From Acidobacteriota bacterium (GTDB lineage Bacteria > Acidobacteriota > Terriglobia > Acidiferrales > UBA7541), in assembly GCA_003154775.1 (NCBI GenBank), contig PMES01000103.1, positions 23,368 to 55,690 on the forward strand: a stretch of DNA of 32,323 bases. The letters run 5' to 3'. Below the pieces are notes generated by a model. That model did no database searches. It was not told the DNA's origin and saw nothing but the letters and a program-made list of their open reading frames with translations. The translations under genes and the position numbers were made by a program. Positions 9,090 to 16,089 of this stretch are shown in pieces (position 1 is the stretch's first letter; each line of letters opens with the position of its first letter).

Positions 9090-9584
9090 ATGAAATGGCC
9101 AACCTCGAAACTCGGTTACACGGCTGCGGGAATGACGGTGCTTGCGGCAGTGCTGGTGCCCTTCTTGCTCATGGGACTATTCACGAAAGGCTTCACCAAG
9201 CTTGGATTGCATGTGGACGAAATGTACAGCGGCGGGCCGACGGTGCGCACAATCCAGGCGGATGGCTACACGATTACCATTCACAAGGCGGTCTATCCCC
9301 ACCTGTTGCAGACCGAAAAGCCGTTTGTGCAACTCGACTGGAAACCGGTAAGCGCGTTGCCGCAACACGTGTCTGATGCCGTGGACGTGGATGGCGACGG
9401 CCAGCCGGATGTTCGCGTGAGTTTTGACGTTCCCAAGGATCCCAAGACGCCCCTGCGCGTGGATGTGGATGCGCTGAACCTGCGCTATCAGGCTATGCGG
9501 AATGTGGGCAAGCCGAAATTTTCGGAGTTGATCGTTCGCTTGGACGACGCGATTCTCGTGCGTGTTCCCCTTACGGAACACTAG
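9090..9584 (+). CDS. Single-pass membrane protein with extracytoplasmic Ca-binding-like loop, unknown function
   Basis: A 164-residue protein that I do not recognise. An N-terminal hydrophobic segment (about residues 9-30, LGYTAAGMTVLAAVLVPFLL) should anchor it with the rest outside the cytoplasm. The middle holds DVDVDGDGQPDVRVSFD, an acidic DxDxDGxxD loop like those of EF-hand or dockerin calcium sites, between predicted beta strands. The start is the ATG at 9090 with TTAGGAG upstream; a TTG two codons earlier is possible. The gap to the Fe-S protein gene is only 9 bp, so it is in the same operon. Size and topology resemble FixH/CcoH, which accompany the CcoG-type protein in cbb3 oxidase maturation clusters, but I see no clear sequence match. 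No cysteines that could bind a cluster or haem are present. Confidence 0.75.
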   Translation: MKWPTSKLGYTAAGMTVLAAVLVPFLLMGLFTKGFTKLGLHVDEMYSGGPTVRTIQADGYTITIHKAVYPHLLQTEKPFVQLDWKPVSALPQHVSDAVDVDGDGQPDVRVSFDVPKDPKTPLRVDVDALNLRYQAMRNVGKPKFSELIVRLDDAILVRVPLTEH

Positions 9585-9628
9585 CCCACCTTCCGCAGTC
9601 TGGGTGATTTAAAAATATTTTGGGCACA

Positions 9629-10763
9629 TTTGGGGGACGGTTCGAGCCTGGAGTTTCCCTAACCTTCCTGTTTGCCGTGGGAGTTCTCGGTGCCTGTTGC
9701 AGGGCGCGTGGAAACGCCGTTGTAGTGAAGACCCACGCACTTGAAAGTGTCGCTGCGATGCGTAGGATCAACGCATGTACCTGCGTCGTTGCTATCGCCG
9801 GAAGGATGGCAAGCGCCACGGCTACTGGGCGCTGGATCGCGGCATGGTGAGCGAAGAGAACTTGAGGTTTTTGAAGGAAGCGAAGCGGCGTTACATCGTC
9901 GGGACACCGAAGGGCATGCTGAAACGTTTCGCGCCGGAGTTGCGAAGCCGGGATTGGAAGCAAGTGCGGGAAGGCCTGGAGGTGCGCGGGTGTCCCGCTC
10001 CTGGTGGCCAGGAAATATTTCTTCTCTGCCGGAGCACGCAGAGGAAAGAGAAAGAGCAGGCCAGGCACGAGCGGTTCGAGAAACGGATTGCGGAGGGCCT
10101 GGAAAAGATCATGGCCAGCTGCCGAAAGCGAAAACAACTGCCGGCCGTCGTGGGGCAGCGCGTCGGGCGATTGCTGGGCCAGAACTCACGAGCGGCGGGA
10201 GCGTTTGCAGTAAAGATCGATGCCGATGTAGACGGCTTCGCGAAGTGCCGTTGGAAGGAAATGGATCGCTGGCGGGAATGGGCGCGGCTCAGTGAAGGCT
10301 GTTATGTGTTGCGCAGCAATGTGACCGATTGGAACTCGGAAGAACTCTGGCGCGCCTACATGCAACTCACCGAGGCCGAGGCCGCCTTCCGCATCCACAA
10401 GACGGATCTGCAACTGCGGCCCATCTGGCATCAGAGACAGGAACGCGTCGAGGCGCACATCCTGGTGTGCTTTCTGGCGTATGTGTTGTGGAAGACGCTG
10501 GCGCAACTCTGCCAGCGCGCCGGGTTGGGCAACGAACCTCGGAAAGTATTCCAGGAGTTGGCGGAGATCACCCTGGTCGACGTGGTGTTGCCAACGCGAA
10601 ACGGAGTAACCATCCGAAAGCGCTACGTCAGCCGTCCCACCGAGCAGCAGGCGGTTCTGTTGCAACACCTGAATCTGCGCTTCCCCAACTCGCTAGAAAT
10701 GGCCCAAGTGTAGTGAAGACTCGACCATGTCCGCACTGAAAACACAGGTATTTATCCCCCAAA
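9629..10763 (+). mobile_element. Internally deleted IS1634-like insertion sequence
   Basis: A defective element of about 1.1 kb enclosing a shortened transposase. TTTGGGGGA at 9629-9637 and its reverse complement TCCCCCAAA at 10755-10763 are the best candidate terminal inverted repeats; they are short, so the exact ends are tentative. No matching target-site duplication is visible at these ends. A 12-bp direct repeat, TGTAGTGAAGAC, lies at 9721-9732 and 10709-10720, close to both ends of the gene. The left flank is AT-rich (9607-9620). The right end abuts a truncated antitoxin gene, indicating that the insertion or later deletion destroyed that gene's N-terminus. Confidence 0.6.
9775..10713 (+). 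pseudogene. IS1634-type transposase with in-frame internal deletion
   Basis: The 312-residue frame is open but is not a whole transposase. Residues 1-20 (MYLRRCYRRKDGKRHGYWAL) are the usual extreme N-terminus of this family, and residue 21 onward (DRGMVSEENLRFLKEAKRRY, IVGTPKGMLKRF) is from the middle of the protein, after the first DDE catalytic aspartates. Full-length relatives are, as I remember, around 550-590 residues, so roughly 250-280 residues are missing, including the first catalytic Asp region. The C-terminal part is well preserved (SEGCYVLRSNVTDW, QLTEAEAAFRIHKTDLQLRP, HILVCFLAYVLWKTL), with the YREK-like Glu segment LTEAEAAFRIHK intact. The junction TGGGCGCTGGATCG would encode W-A-L-D in both parents, suggesting recombination at a short repeated word. 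It should be unable to transpose by itself. Confidence 0.8.
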
Positions 10764-10770
10764 CTGCGGA

Positions 10771-10998
10771 ACTCGAGCTAAGACAGCGTTGAGAGCCGCG
10801 GCGGCGGCATCCAATCGTTCCGTAAGCGAGTTCGTTCTGGAGAGCGCACTTGCCCGTGCCGATGAAGCACTGGCGGATCGGCGTACCTTTGGGCTGAATA
10901 CAGCGCAATGGAAAGCATTCTTGGCAGCGCTTGACGCTCCTCCGCGTCCCCTGCCCCGCTTAGCACGCGAAGCGTCTGCCGCCGGGCGGCTTCGTTGA
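10771..10998 (+). pseudogene. DUF1778 (TacA-type) antitoxin, N-terminus lost at IS edge
   Basis: The frame reads TRAKTALRAAAAASNRSVSE, then FVLESALARADEALADRRTF, then GLNTAQWKAFLAALDAPPRP and a short tail to TGA. This is the typical body of DUF1778 antitoxins: the ribbon-helix-helix helices followed by the toxin-neutralising tail with W-x-x-F-L-x-A-L-D-A-P-P. The N-terminal beta strand of the DNA-binding fold (usually R-I-N-L-R) and an ATG are absent; the frame instead continues upstream into the IS right end. A TTG at 10789 could act as a start but would give a protein lacking DNA binding. The normal partner, a GNAT acetyltransferase toxin, should follow immediately, but only about 100 bp lie before the next gene. 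I read it as the dead remnant of a toxin-antitoxin operon broken by the insertion sequence. Confidence 0.75.
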
Positions 10999-11101
10999 AA
11001 CGCGGTAATCGGAAAGTGATCCGCTACTCGACTCTTTCCGCGATTGCGGTAGCGGGGGGTTTCGGATATTGTGCGGATTCGGGTTCTTGGGAGAGTTTAC
11101 G

Positions 11102-11689
11102 GTGAAAAAGAGCGGAATGTTCGCGGTGTTGTGCGTTATGGGCATGCTGCTTTGTGCGCAGGAGGGCCACGCGCAGGCGGGCCCAGAGGGCGCGAGCAGC
11201 GAATGGCAGGTGTGGACCGGCGGAGGGCACGGGATTAACGGGAGCCAGTCCGGCACGGGCGTATGGAACCTGGGATTGCGTTACGGCATAGTGATCACAT
11301 CGCCGCACGGGCCGGGCTTTCTGCGCGGGCAATTGGAATACGCGCTGGATGCGGTGCCGGCGTGGGTGATTGTGCAGAGCACGAACAAGGCGTACGGGGC
11401 AGGCGTGAATCCGTTTGCGTTCAAATGGATCCTGACGTCACCGAAAAAAGTGAAACCGTATTTCGAGATTGAGGGCGGGACGCTGTTCACGAATACGAAG
11501 GTGCCGGAGGGAACTTCACACGTGAACTTCACGACGAGCGGGGCGTTGGGCGCGCACATTTTGGGCGAGAAACACAACTGGACGGCGGAAGTGCGGTTCA
11601 TGCACATCTCGAATGCGGGGATTTCGGACCCTAATCCGGGGATCAACACGATTCAAGTGCGAATTGGGTGGGGAGTGTTTCGGAAGTAA
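11102..11689 (+). CDS. pagL: PagL-like lipid A 3-O-deacylase (acyloxyacyl hydrolase family)
   Basis: A 195-residue outer-membrane beta-barrel enzyme candidate. The start is GTG at 11102 (V-K-K-S), preceded by GGGAGAG; the longer TTG start at 11069 would put residues before a clear Sec signal peptide ending in GHAQA. The C-terminal part has RFMHISNAGISDPNPGIN, matching the PagL active-site region in which His and Ser of H-x-S-N are catalytic, and ends with the aromatic-terminated strand typical of outer-membrane barrels (GWGVFRK is close to that). Alternating hydrophobic strands such as WNLGLRYGIVIT and RGQLEYALDAVPAW support a barrel. PagL removes the 3-linked hydroxyacyl chain of lipid A, which points to a lipopolysaccharide-bearing outer membrane. 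Acidobacterial members are usually annotated only as acyloxyacyl hydrolase; the exact bond cut is inferred. Confidence 0.8.
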   Translation: MKKSGMFAVLCVMGMLLCAQEGHAQAGPEGASSEWQVWTGGGHGINGSQSGTGVWNLGLRYGIVITSPHGPGFLRGQLEYALDAVPAWVIVQSTNKAYGAGVNPFAFKWILTSPKKVKPYFEIEGGTLFTNTKVPEGTSHVNFTTSGALGAHILGEKHNWTAEVRFMHISNAGISDPNPGINTIQVRIGWGVFRK

Positions 11690-11752
11690 GGACTAAGGCG
11701 AGCCATTCGGCCGACTCGGCTCAGCTGGATGTGTGGCGTACGCCTTGCCGAG

Positions 11753-11777
11753 AGGGGTCGAGCAGTGCTCGACCCCT
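11753..11777. repeat. Perfect 12+1+12 palindromic hairpin (dispersed-repeat type)
   Basis: AGGGGTCGAGCA and TGCTCGACCCCT form a perfect inverted repeat around one G, followed by ACA. No T-run follows, so it is not a standard terminator. Sequences of the form GGGGTCGAGCA..TGCTCGACCCCTACA are, from memory, scattered through many bacterial intergenic regions as REP-like repeats. It sits between convergent pagL (plus) and the catalase (minus), in a 351-bp gene-free gap; the rest of that gap has only the catalase terminator. Copy number elsewhere is unknown. Confidence 0.6.
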
Positions 11778-11952
11778 ACAAGGAAATGTGAGAATCACTC
11801 GCCGGGGTTGAAGGCTTTGAAAGTCAGGACCGCCACCGCTCCTCCCAGGAAATCTGCAGCCAAAAAGATCCGGACGCTCGAACACGCCGAAAACTCGGGA
11901 GAATTCCGCCAAGGTGTGCTTGCAGCAGCGGTGCACAATTTCCGCTCGTCAG

Positions 11953-11985
11953 AAAAAAACAGGGCAGGCCTCTCAGCCCGCCCCG
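11953..11985 (-). terminator. Rho-independent terminator of the catalase gene
   Basis: Read on the minus strand, CGGGGCGGGCT (11985-11975), loop GAGA, and GGCCTGCCCTG (11970-11960) make an 11-bp stem with three G-U pairs, followed at once by seven Ts (11959-11953). It begins 56 bp after the catalase stop codon. Confidence 0.85.
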
Positions 11986-12040
11986 TTTCCAGTTTGCTAA
12001 TTGCTGCTGCCTGCTCTCTCTGAAATCAGCATTGGCCCAT

Positions 12041-13531
12041 TCAATCCGCAGCCGAGGCGTGTTTCTTCGCCACCACGGCATTGATGTCCAGGCCCAGACC
12101 TTTCGCCACGCCGGACCCATACGCCGGATCGGCCTTGTAGAAGTGCTGCACTTGCAACTCCTGGATGCGCACTGGCACTTCTTTCAAGCTGCCCACGATG
12201 TTCCCGATCAGCCGCTCCCTCGCGTCCGCCGGCAGCAACCGGAACAAATTCCCCGGCTGCGTGTAGTAGTCGCTGTCCGAACGATGATCGTGGCGAGCGA
12301 CGGTGCCAGTGACGAGCTTCGGGCGCTCGGTGAATCTGGGATCCTGGGTGGGACCACCAAAGCTGTTGGGTTCGTAGTTCACGGAGGCTTCGCCATTGCC
12401 GTCGAAGCGCATCGCGCCATCCTTGTTGTAAGTATGGTAGGGGCACTGCGGCTTGTTCACCGGCAAGGAATCGTAATTCACGCCCAGGCGGTAGCGGTGC
12501 GCGTCCGGGTAGGAGATGAGCCGCGCCTGCAGCATCTTGTCGGGAGAAAAGCCCATACCGGGCACGACATTGCGGGGTTCAAAGGCCGCCTGTTCCACTT
12601 CCGCGAAGTAGTTGTCCGGATTCCGGTTGAGTTCCAGTTCGCCCACTTCGTGAAGCGGGTAATCCTTGTGAGGCCACACCTTCGTCAGGTCGAACGGGTT
12701 GATAGGATACGTCTCCGCTTCCTTCTCTGGCATGATCTGCACGCACACCCGCCACTTCGGGTAATCTCCGCGCTTGATGGCCTCGAACAAGTCCCGCTGC
12801 GAATAGTCCGGATCGATCCCGCGCATCTCGCTGGCCTTTTCGCCGGTGAAGTTCTTGATGCCCTGCTTGGTCTTGAAGTGCCACTTCGCGTAGAAGAGCT
12901 CGTTTTTGTCGTTGATGAGGCTGAAGGCGTGACTGCTGAAGCCGTCCATGTGGCGGTAACCGTCGGGAGTTCCGCGATCGCTGAAGAGGATGGTCACCTG
13001 GTGCAGCGACTCCGGGGAGAGCGACCAGAAATCCCACATCATCGTCGGCGATTTCAGGTTTGTTTGCGGATCCCGCTTCTGCGTGTGAATGAAATCTCCG
13101 AACTTCAGCGGATCGCGAATAAAGAAGACGGGAGTGTTGTTTCCCGTCATGTCCCAGTTGCCCTCTTCCGTGTAAAACTTCAGCGCAAACCCGCGCGGAT
13201 CGCGCTCCGTGTCCGCCGAACCCTTCTCACCACCCACCGTGGAGCAGCGCAGGAAGGTCGGCGTCCTCTTGCCCACCTGCGAAAATAGCTTCGCCGTCGT
13301 GTACTTGGTGATCTCCTTGCTCGTGCACACGAAATGTCCGTGCGCGCCCGAGCCCTTTGCGTGCACCACGCGCTCCGGGATTCTCTCCCGGTTGAAGTGC
13401 GCCATCTTTTCAAACAGCAGGAAATCTTCAAAGACAATCGGCCCGCGGGGTCCCACCGTGAGCGAATTCTGGTTGTCGCCCACCGGGCGCCCCGCATCCG
13501 TGGTCATAGTTTGCTTTTTCTCTTCTGCCAT
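12041..13531 (-). CDS. katA: Monofunctional haem catalase
   Basis: A 496-residue small-subunit (clade 3-like) catalase that dismutates hydrogen peroxide. The active-site His is H57 in [12 protein letters not shown], the distal Asn lies in [12 protein letters not shown] (about 131), and the proximal haem ligand is Y341 in [15 protein letters not shown]. All are in place and the C-terminus is complete, so it should be active. The ATG at 13531 is preferred over one at 13594 because AGGAGG lies 5 bp before it and family members start near this point. A strong terminator follows. The gene is divergent from an OxyR regulator, and an OxyR-like palindrome lies in the shared promoter region, so peroxide induction is likely. 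No signal peptide: cytoplasmic. The plus strand here is C-rich, unlike the region right of 14.7 kb. Confidence 0.96.
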   Translation of the reverse strand: MAEEKKQTMTTDAGRPVGDNQNSLTVGPRGPIVFEDFLLFEKMAHFNRERIPERVVHAKGSGAHGHFVCTSKEITKYTTAKLFSQVGKRTPTFLRCSTVGGEKGSADTERDPRGFALKFYTEEGNWDMTGNNTPVFFIRDPLKFGDFIHTQKRDPQTNLKSPTMMWDFWSLSPESLHQVTILFSDRGTPDGYRHMDGFSSHAFSLINDKNELFYAKWHFKTKQGIKNFTGEKASEMRGIDPDYSQRDLFEAIKRGDYPKWRVCVQIMPEKEAETYPINPFDLTKVWPHKDYPLHEVGELELNRNPDNYFAEVEQAAFEPRNVVPGMGFSPDKMLQARLISYPDAHRYRLGVNYDSLPVNKPQCPYHTYNKDGAMRFDGNGEASVNYEPNSFGGPTQDPRFTERPKLVTGTVARHDHRSDSDYYTQPGNLFRLLPADARERLIGNIVGSLKEVPVRIQELQVQHFYKADPAYGSGVAKGLGLDINAVVAKKHASAAD

Positions 13532-13662
13532 GGCTTCCTCCTCAGTCCCGTCCTTTGTCGCAGCGCTCGTCGCGGCGGCTTTATTGCGCGTCACTCATCA
13601 CGCAATTTTCTACCCTATTGGTTTGCCAGCGATAATTCCAATATCTAGATCGGATACAATAG

Positions 13663-13677
13663 ATAGGCATTGCCTAT
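13663..13677. promoter_or_regulatory. Candidate OxyR binding site in the katA-oxyR promoter region
   Basis: ATAGGCATTGCCTAT is a perfect palindrome and exactly fits one ATAG-N7-CTAT dimer unit of the OxyR consensus. One repeat to the left, at 11-bp steps, stand GGAT (13652) and ATAT (13641), degenerate copies of the second unit. Reading toward katA, TTGTAT (13661-13656) and AATTAT (13639-13634) with a 16-bp spacer could be the katA -35 and -10, directly next to the palindrome, the arrangement expected for OxyR activation. The site also lies in the oxyR upstream region, allowing autoregulation. Pattern-based. Confidence 0.65.
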
Positions 13678-13695
13678 AGTACCAAATGCTGTTTC

Positions 13696-13716
13696 CTGAT
13701 CTCTGATCACTGATCG
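13696..13716. repeat. Three tandem CTGATCN heptamers
   Basis: CTGATC begins at 13696, 13703 and 13710, exactly seven bases apart, between the OxyR-like palindrome and the oxyR start. It could be a small slippage tract or part of a dispersed intergenic repeat. No role is evident. Confidence 0.5.
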
Positions 13717-13737
13717 CTGGTTACCCGGACTCGCCCT

Positions 13738-14625
13738 ATGGAACTTCACCAGCTCCGGTACTTCTGCGCCGTGGCCGATACCGGCAGCTTTAGCCGCGGC
13801 GCCGAGCAGTCTCACGTCTCGCAACCCTCCCTCTCGCAGCAAATACGCAAACTCGAAGACGAACTCGGCGCCCGCCTCTTCGACCGTCTCGGGCGTTCCG
13901 TTCGCCTCACGGAGATCGGGAAAGCGTTTCTCCCCCGCGCCCGCGCGGTCCTTCGCGAAGTCGAGGCCGCTCGCGGCGACGTCGCCGAGCTCAAAGACTC
14001 CGTCGGCGGTTCTCTTCGCCTTGGCGTCATCCCTACCGTTGCGCCGTACCTCCTGCCCGCACAGCTCACCGCCTTTGCCCGCAAATTTCCTCAGGCGCAT
14101 CTTTCTGTTGTGGAGGAGATCACCCCCGTCCTCCTTGAACGCCTTCGCGCCGGCAACATAGACATCGCCATCCTCGCGCTTCCCATCCGCGGCCATGAAT
14201 TTGAATCCGCGCCATTCCTCACCGAACGCCTTTTTGCTGCCATTCCCAAGCATCATCACCTCGCCAAGCGCTCTTCGCTCTTCCTAAAGGATCTCCGCTC
14301 CGAGCCCTTCCTCCTCCTCCGCGATGGCCACTGTTTTCGCGACACCGCCGTCGCCGCCTGCGACCGCGCCCGCGTTCATCCGCAAATCGTCTTCGAAAGC
14401 GGCCAGTTCAGCAGCCTTCTCAGCATGGTTGGAGCACGCATGGGCGTATCCATCGTTCCCGAGATGGCCATCGAAAGATCCGCTCCCTGCCACTTCATCC
14501 GCATCGCCGACGACCAGGCCTTCCGCACCATTGGCAGCGTCTTCCTCCGCGGCCGCGCCCTCTCCCGCCTGCACTCCTGTTTCCTCGCCCTTCTCCGCTC
14601 CTCATTTGCCTCTCACACATCCTGA
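13738..14625 (+). CDS. oxyR: OxyR-type hydrogen peroxide-sensing LysR regulator
   Basis: A 295-residue LysR-family protein with an N-terminal winged HTH (LRYFCAVADTGSFSRGAEQ, then SHVSQPSLSQQIRKLEDELG) and a substrate-binding-like C-terminal domain. Within DGHCFRDTAVAACDRA the two cysteines fall at residues 199 and 208, the same positions and spacing as the peroxidatic and resolving cysteines of E. coli OxyR (GHCLRDQAMGFC), so it should form the H2O2-induced disulfide. It is divergent from the catalase gene with an ATAG-N7-CTAT palindrome between them, which supports the call. The ATG at 13738 gives the normal family start, although its ribosome site is weak. The coding strand is extremely rich in C and T compared with the G-rich coding strand of the next gene. 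Confidence 0.93.
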   Translation: MELHQLRYFCAVADTGSFSRGAEQSHVSQPSLSQQIRKLEDELGARLFDRLGRSVRLTEIGKAFLPRARAVLREVEAARGDVAELKDSVGGSLRLGVIPTVAPYLLPAQLTAFARKFPQAHLSVVEEITPVLLERLRAGNIDIAILALPIRGHEFESAPFLTERLFAAIPKHHHLAKRSSLFLKDLRSEPFLLLRDGHCFRDTAVAACDRARVHPQIVFESGQFSSLLSMVGARMGVSIVPEMAIERSAPCHFIRIADDQAFRTIGSVFLRGRALSRLHSCFLALLRSSFASHTS

Positions 14626-14668
14626 TGGCCCGAGTCAGAAATTAGAAAAGAAATCAGCGGAGCGAGGA

Positions 14669-14697
14669 TTGACAGGCGGGGCGGAGAAAACTAAAGT
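14669..14697 (+). promoter_or_regulatory. Sigma70-type promoter for the NCS2 permease
   Basis: A perfect -35 TTGACA (14669-14674), a 17-bp spacer and TAAAGT (14692-14697) lie 46 bp before the permease start, after the end of oxyR. Good match to the housekeeping promoter pattern. Confidence 0.6.
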
Positions 14698-14742
14698 GAC
14701 TGCGAAACCGCGAAAAATAACAACAGGCGACAGGAAACCTTC

Positions 14743-16038
14743 TTGATCGAGCGACTTTTCCGTTTACAGGAAAACCAGACCAGCGTGCGTCGAGAGTTGC
14801 TGGGCGGCGCGACGACGTTTCTTACCATGGCGTACATCATCGTGGTGAATCCGCAGATCCTGGCGCAAACGGGGATGCCGGCGGAAGGCGTGGTGTTCGC
14901 AACGTGTTTATCGGCGGCGGTGGCGACGCTGGTGATGGGGTTGTACGCGAATTATCCGATCGCGCTGGCGCCGGGGATGTCGCTGAACGCGTACTTCACT
15001 TATTCGGTGTGCCTGGGGATGCATGTTCCGTGGCCGACGGCGCTGGGGGCAGTGTTTTTTTCGGGAGTGCTGTTTGTGCTGTTGACGGTGACGCACGTGC
15101 GGGAGCAGATCGTGAACGGCATTCCGCACGGCTTGAAGCACGCAACGGCGGGCGGGATCGGCATGTTTATCGCGTTTGTGGGCTTGCGCAGCGCGAAGCT
15201 GGTGGTGGCGAATCCCGCGACGTTTGTGAGCCTGGGCAATTTCTCGGACCGGGAAGTGCAGGCGGCTTGCCTGGGAATTGTGTTGACGCTGGCGCTGATG
15301 GTGCGGCGGGTGAACGGCGCGATCTTACTGGGGATTGTGGGCACGACGCTGTTTGGGATTTTCCGGGGATTGGCGCACTGGCCTTCGGCTGTGCTGGCGC
15401 TGCCGCATCCTTCGGCCACGTTTCTGAAGCTGGATTTGCGGGGCGCCGCGCACCTGGGGCTGGCGGAGATCATTTTCATATTTCTGTTCGTGGACCTGTT
15501 CGACAACGTGGGCACGCTGGTGGGCGTGTGCGAGCAAGGGGGATTCGTCAAGGAAGGGAAAATTCCACGGGTGGGGCGCGCGTTGCTGGCGGATGGCGTG
15601 GGAACGATGTTCGGCGCGCTGACGGGGACCTCGACGGTGACCAGTTATATCGAGAGTGCCGCGGGAGTAGCGGCGGGGGCGCGCACGGGGCTGAGCAACG
15701 TGATGGTGGCGGGGCTGTTTCTGGCAGCGATGTTTTTTTCGCCCATGGCCGCGGCGATTCCGGGATTCGCAACGGCGCCGGCACTGATCCTGGTGGGCGC
15801 GCTGATGACGGAATCCCTCGCGCAAGTGGATTGGAAGGAGTTCAGCGAAGCGTTTCCGGCGTTCGTGACGTTGGTGGCGACGCCGCTGACGTTCAGCATT
15901 GCCACGGGCTTGAGCCTGGGGGTGATTTCCTACACGGTGGCCAAAGTGGCCGCGGGGAAATTCCGTGAAGTGAGCGTGCTGCTGTGGATACTGACGCTTG
16001 TGTTTGTGCTGCGGTACATCTATATGGCCGCAGAGTGA
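14743..16038 (+). CDS. NCS2 family purine (adenine/guanine/hypoxanthine) permease, AzgA-like
   Basis: A 431-residue inner-membrane transporter with about 12-14 hydrophobic segments. The N-terminal ELLGGATTFLTMAYIIVVNP and the following IALAPGMSLNAYFTYSVC are signatures of the AzgA/PbuG branch of NCS2 proton-purine symporters; FLFVDLFDNVGTLVGVCEQG and ALTGTSTVTSYIESAAGVAA are the conserved core blocks that carry substrate-binding residues in this branch. It imports purine bases for salvage. The start is TTG at 14743 (reading I-E-R-L-F after it), with AGGAAA about 8 bp upstream; no ATG fits. A good TTGACA promoter lies just upstream, so it is probably a single-gene unit. The coding strand is strongly G-rich. 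Which purine is taken cannot be decided from sequence. Confidence 0.93.
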   Translation: MIERLFRLQENQTSVRRELLGGATTFLTMAYIIVVNPQILAQTGMPAEGVVFATCLSAAVATLVMGLYANYPIALAPGMSLNAYFTYSVCLGMHVPWPTALGAVFFSGVLFVLLTVTHVREQIVNGIPHGLKHATAGGIGMFIAFVGLRSAKLVVANPATFVSLGNFSDREVQAACLGIVLTLALMVRRVNGAILLGIVGTTLFGIFRGLAHWPSAVLALPHPSATFLKLDLRGAAHLGLAEIIFIFLFVDLFDNVGTLVGVCEQGGFVKEGKIPRVGRALLADGVGTMFGALTGTSTVTSYIESAAGVAAGARTGLSNVMVAGLFLAAMFFSPMAAAIPGFATAPALILVGALMTESLAQVDWKEFSEAFPAFVTLVATPLTFSIATGLSLGVISYTVAKVAAGKFREVSVLLWILTLVFVLRYIYMAAE

Positions 16039-16089
16039 GTTTTGCCGGGTGTGTGTGGAAGGACCGCCGGGGCGGGTGATGAGAAGATA

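Noticed and set aside
7256-9584. cbb3 oxidase maturation cluster (ccoGHIS)
   Set aside because: No copper ATPase, CcoS or oxidase subunit is present; only a general similarity in layout remains.
12032-13288. 418-residue plus-strand ORF opposite the catalase gene
   Set aside because: It is the antisense shadow of katA; all catalase motifs are on the minus strand and the plus frame has no family-like sequence.
14904-15968. 354-residue ORF in another frame of the purine permease
   Set aside because: Gly/Arg/Asp-rich translation of G-rich DNA; the permease frame shows full NCS2 motifs.
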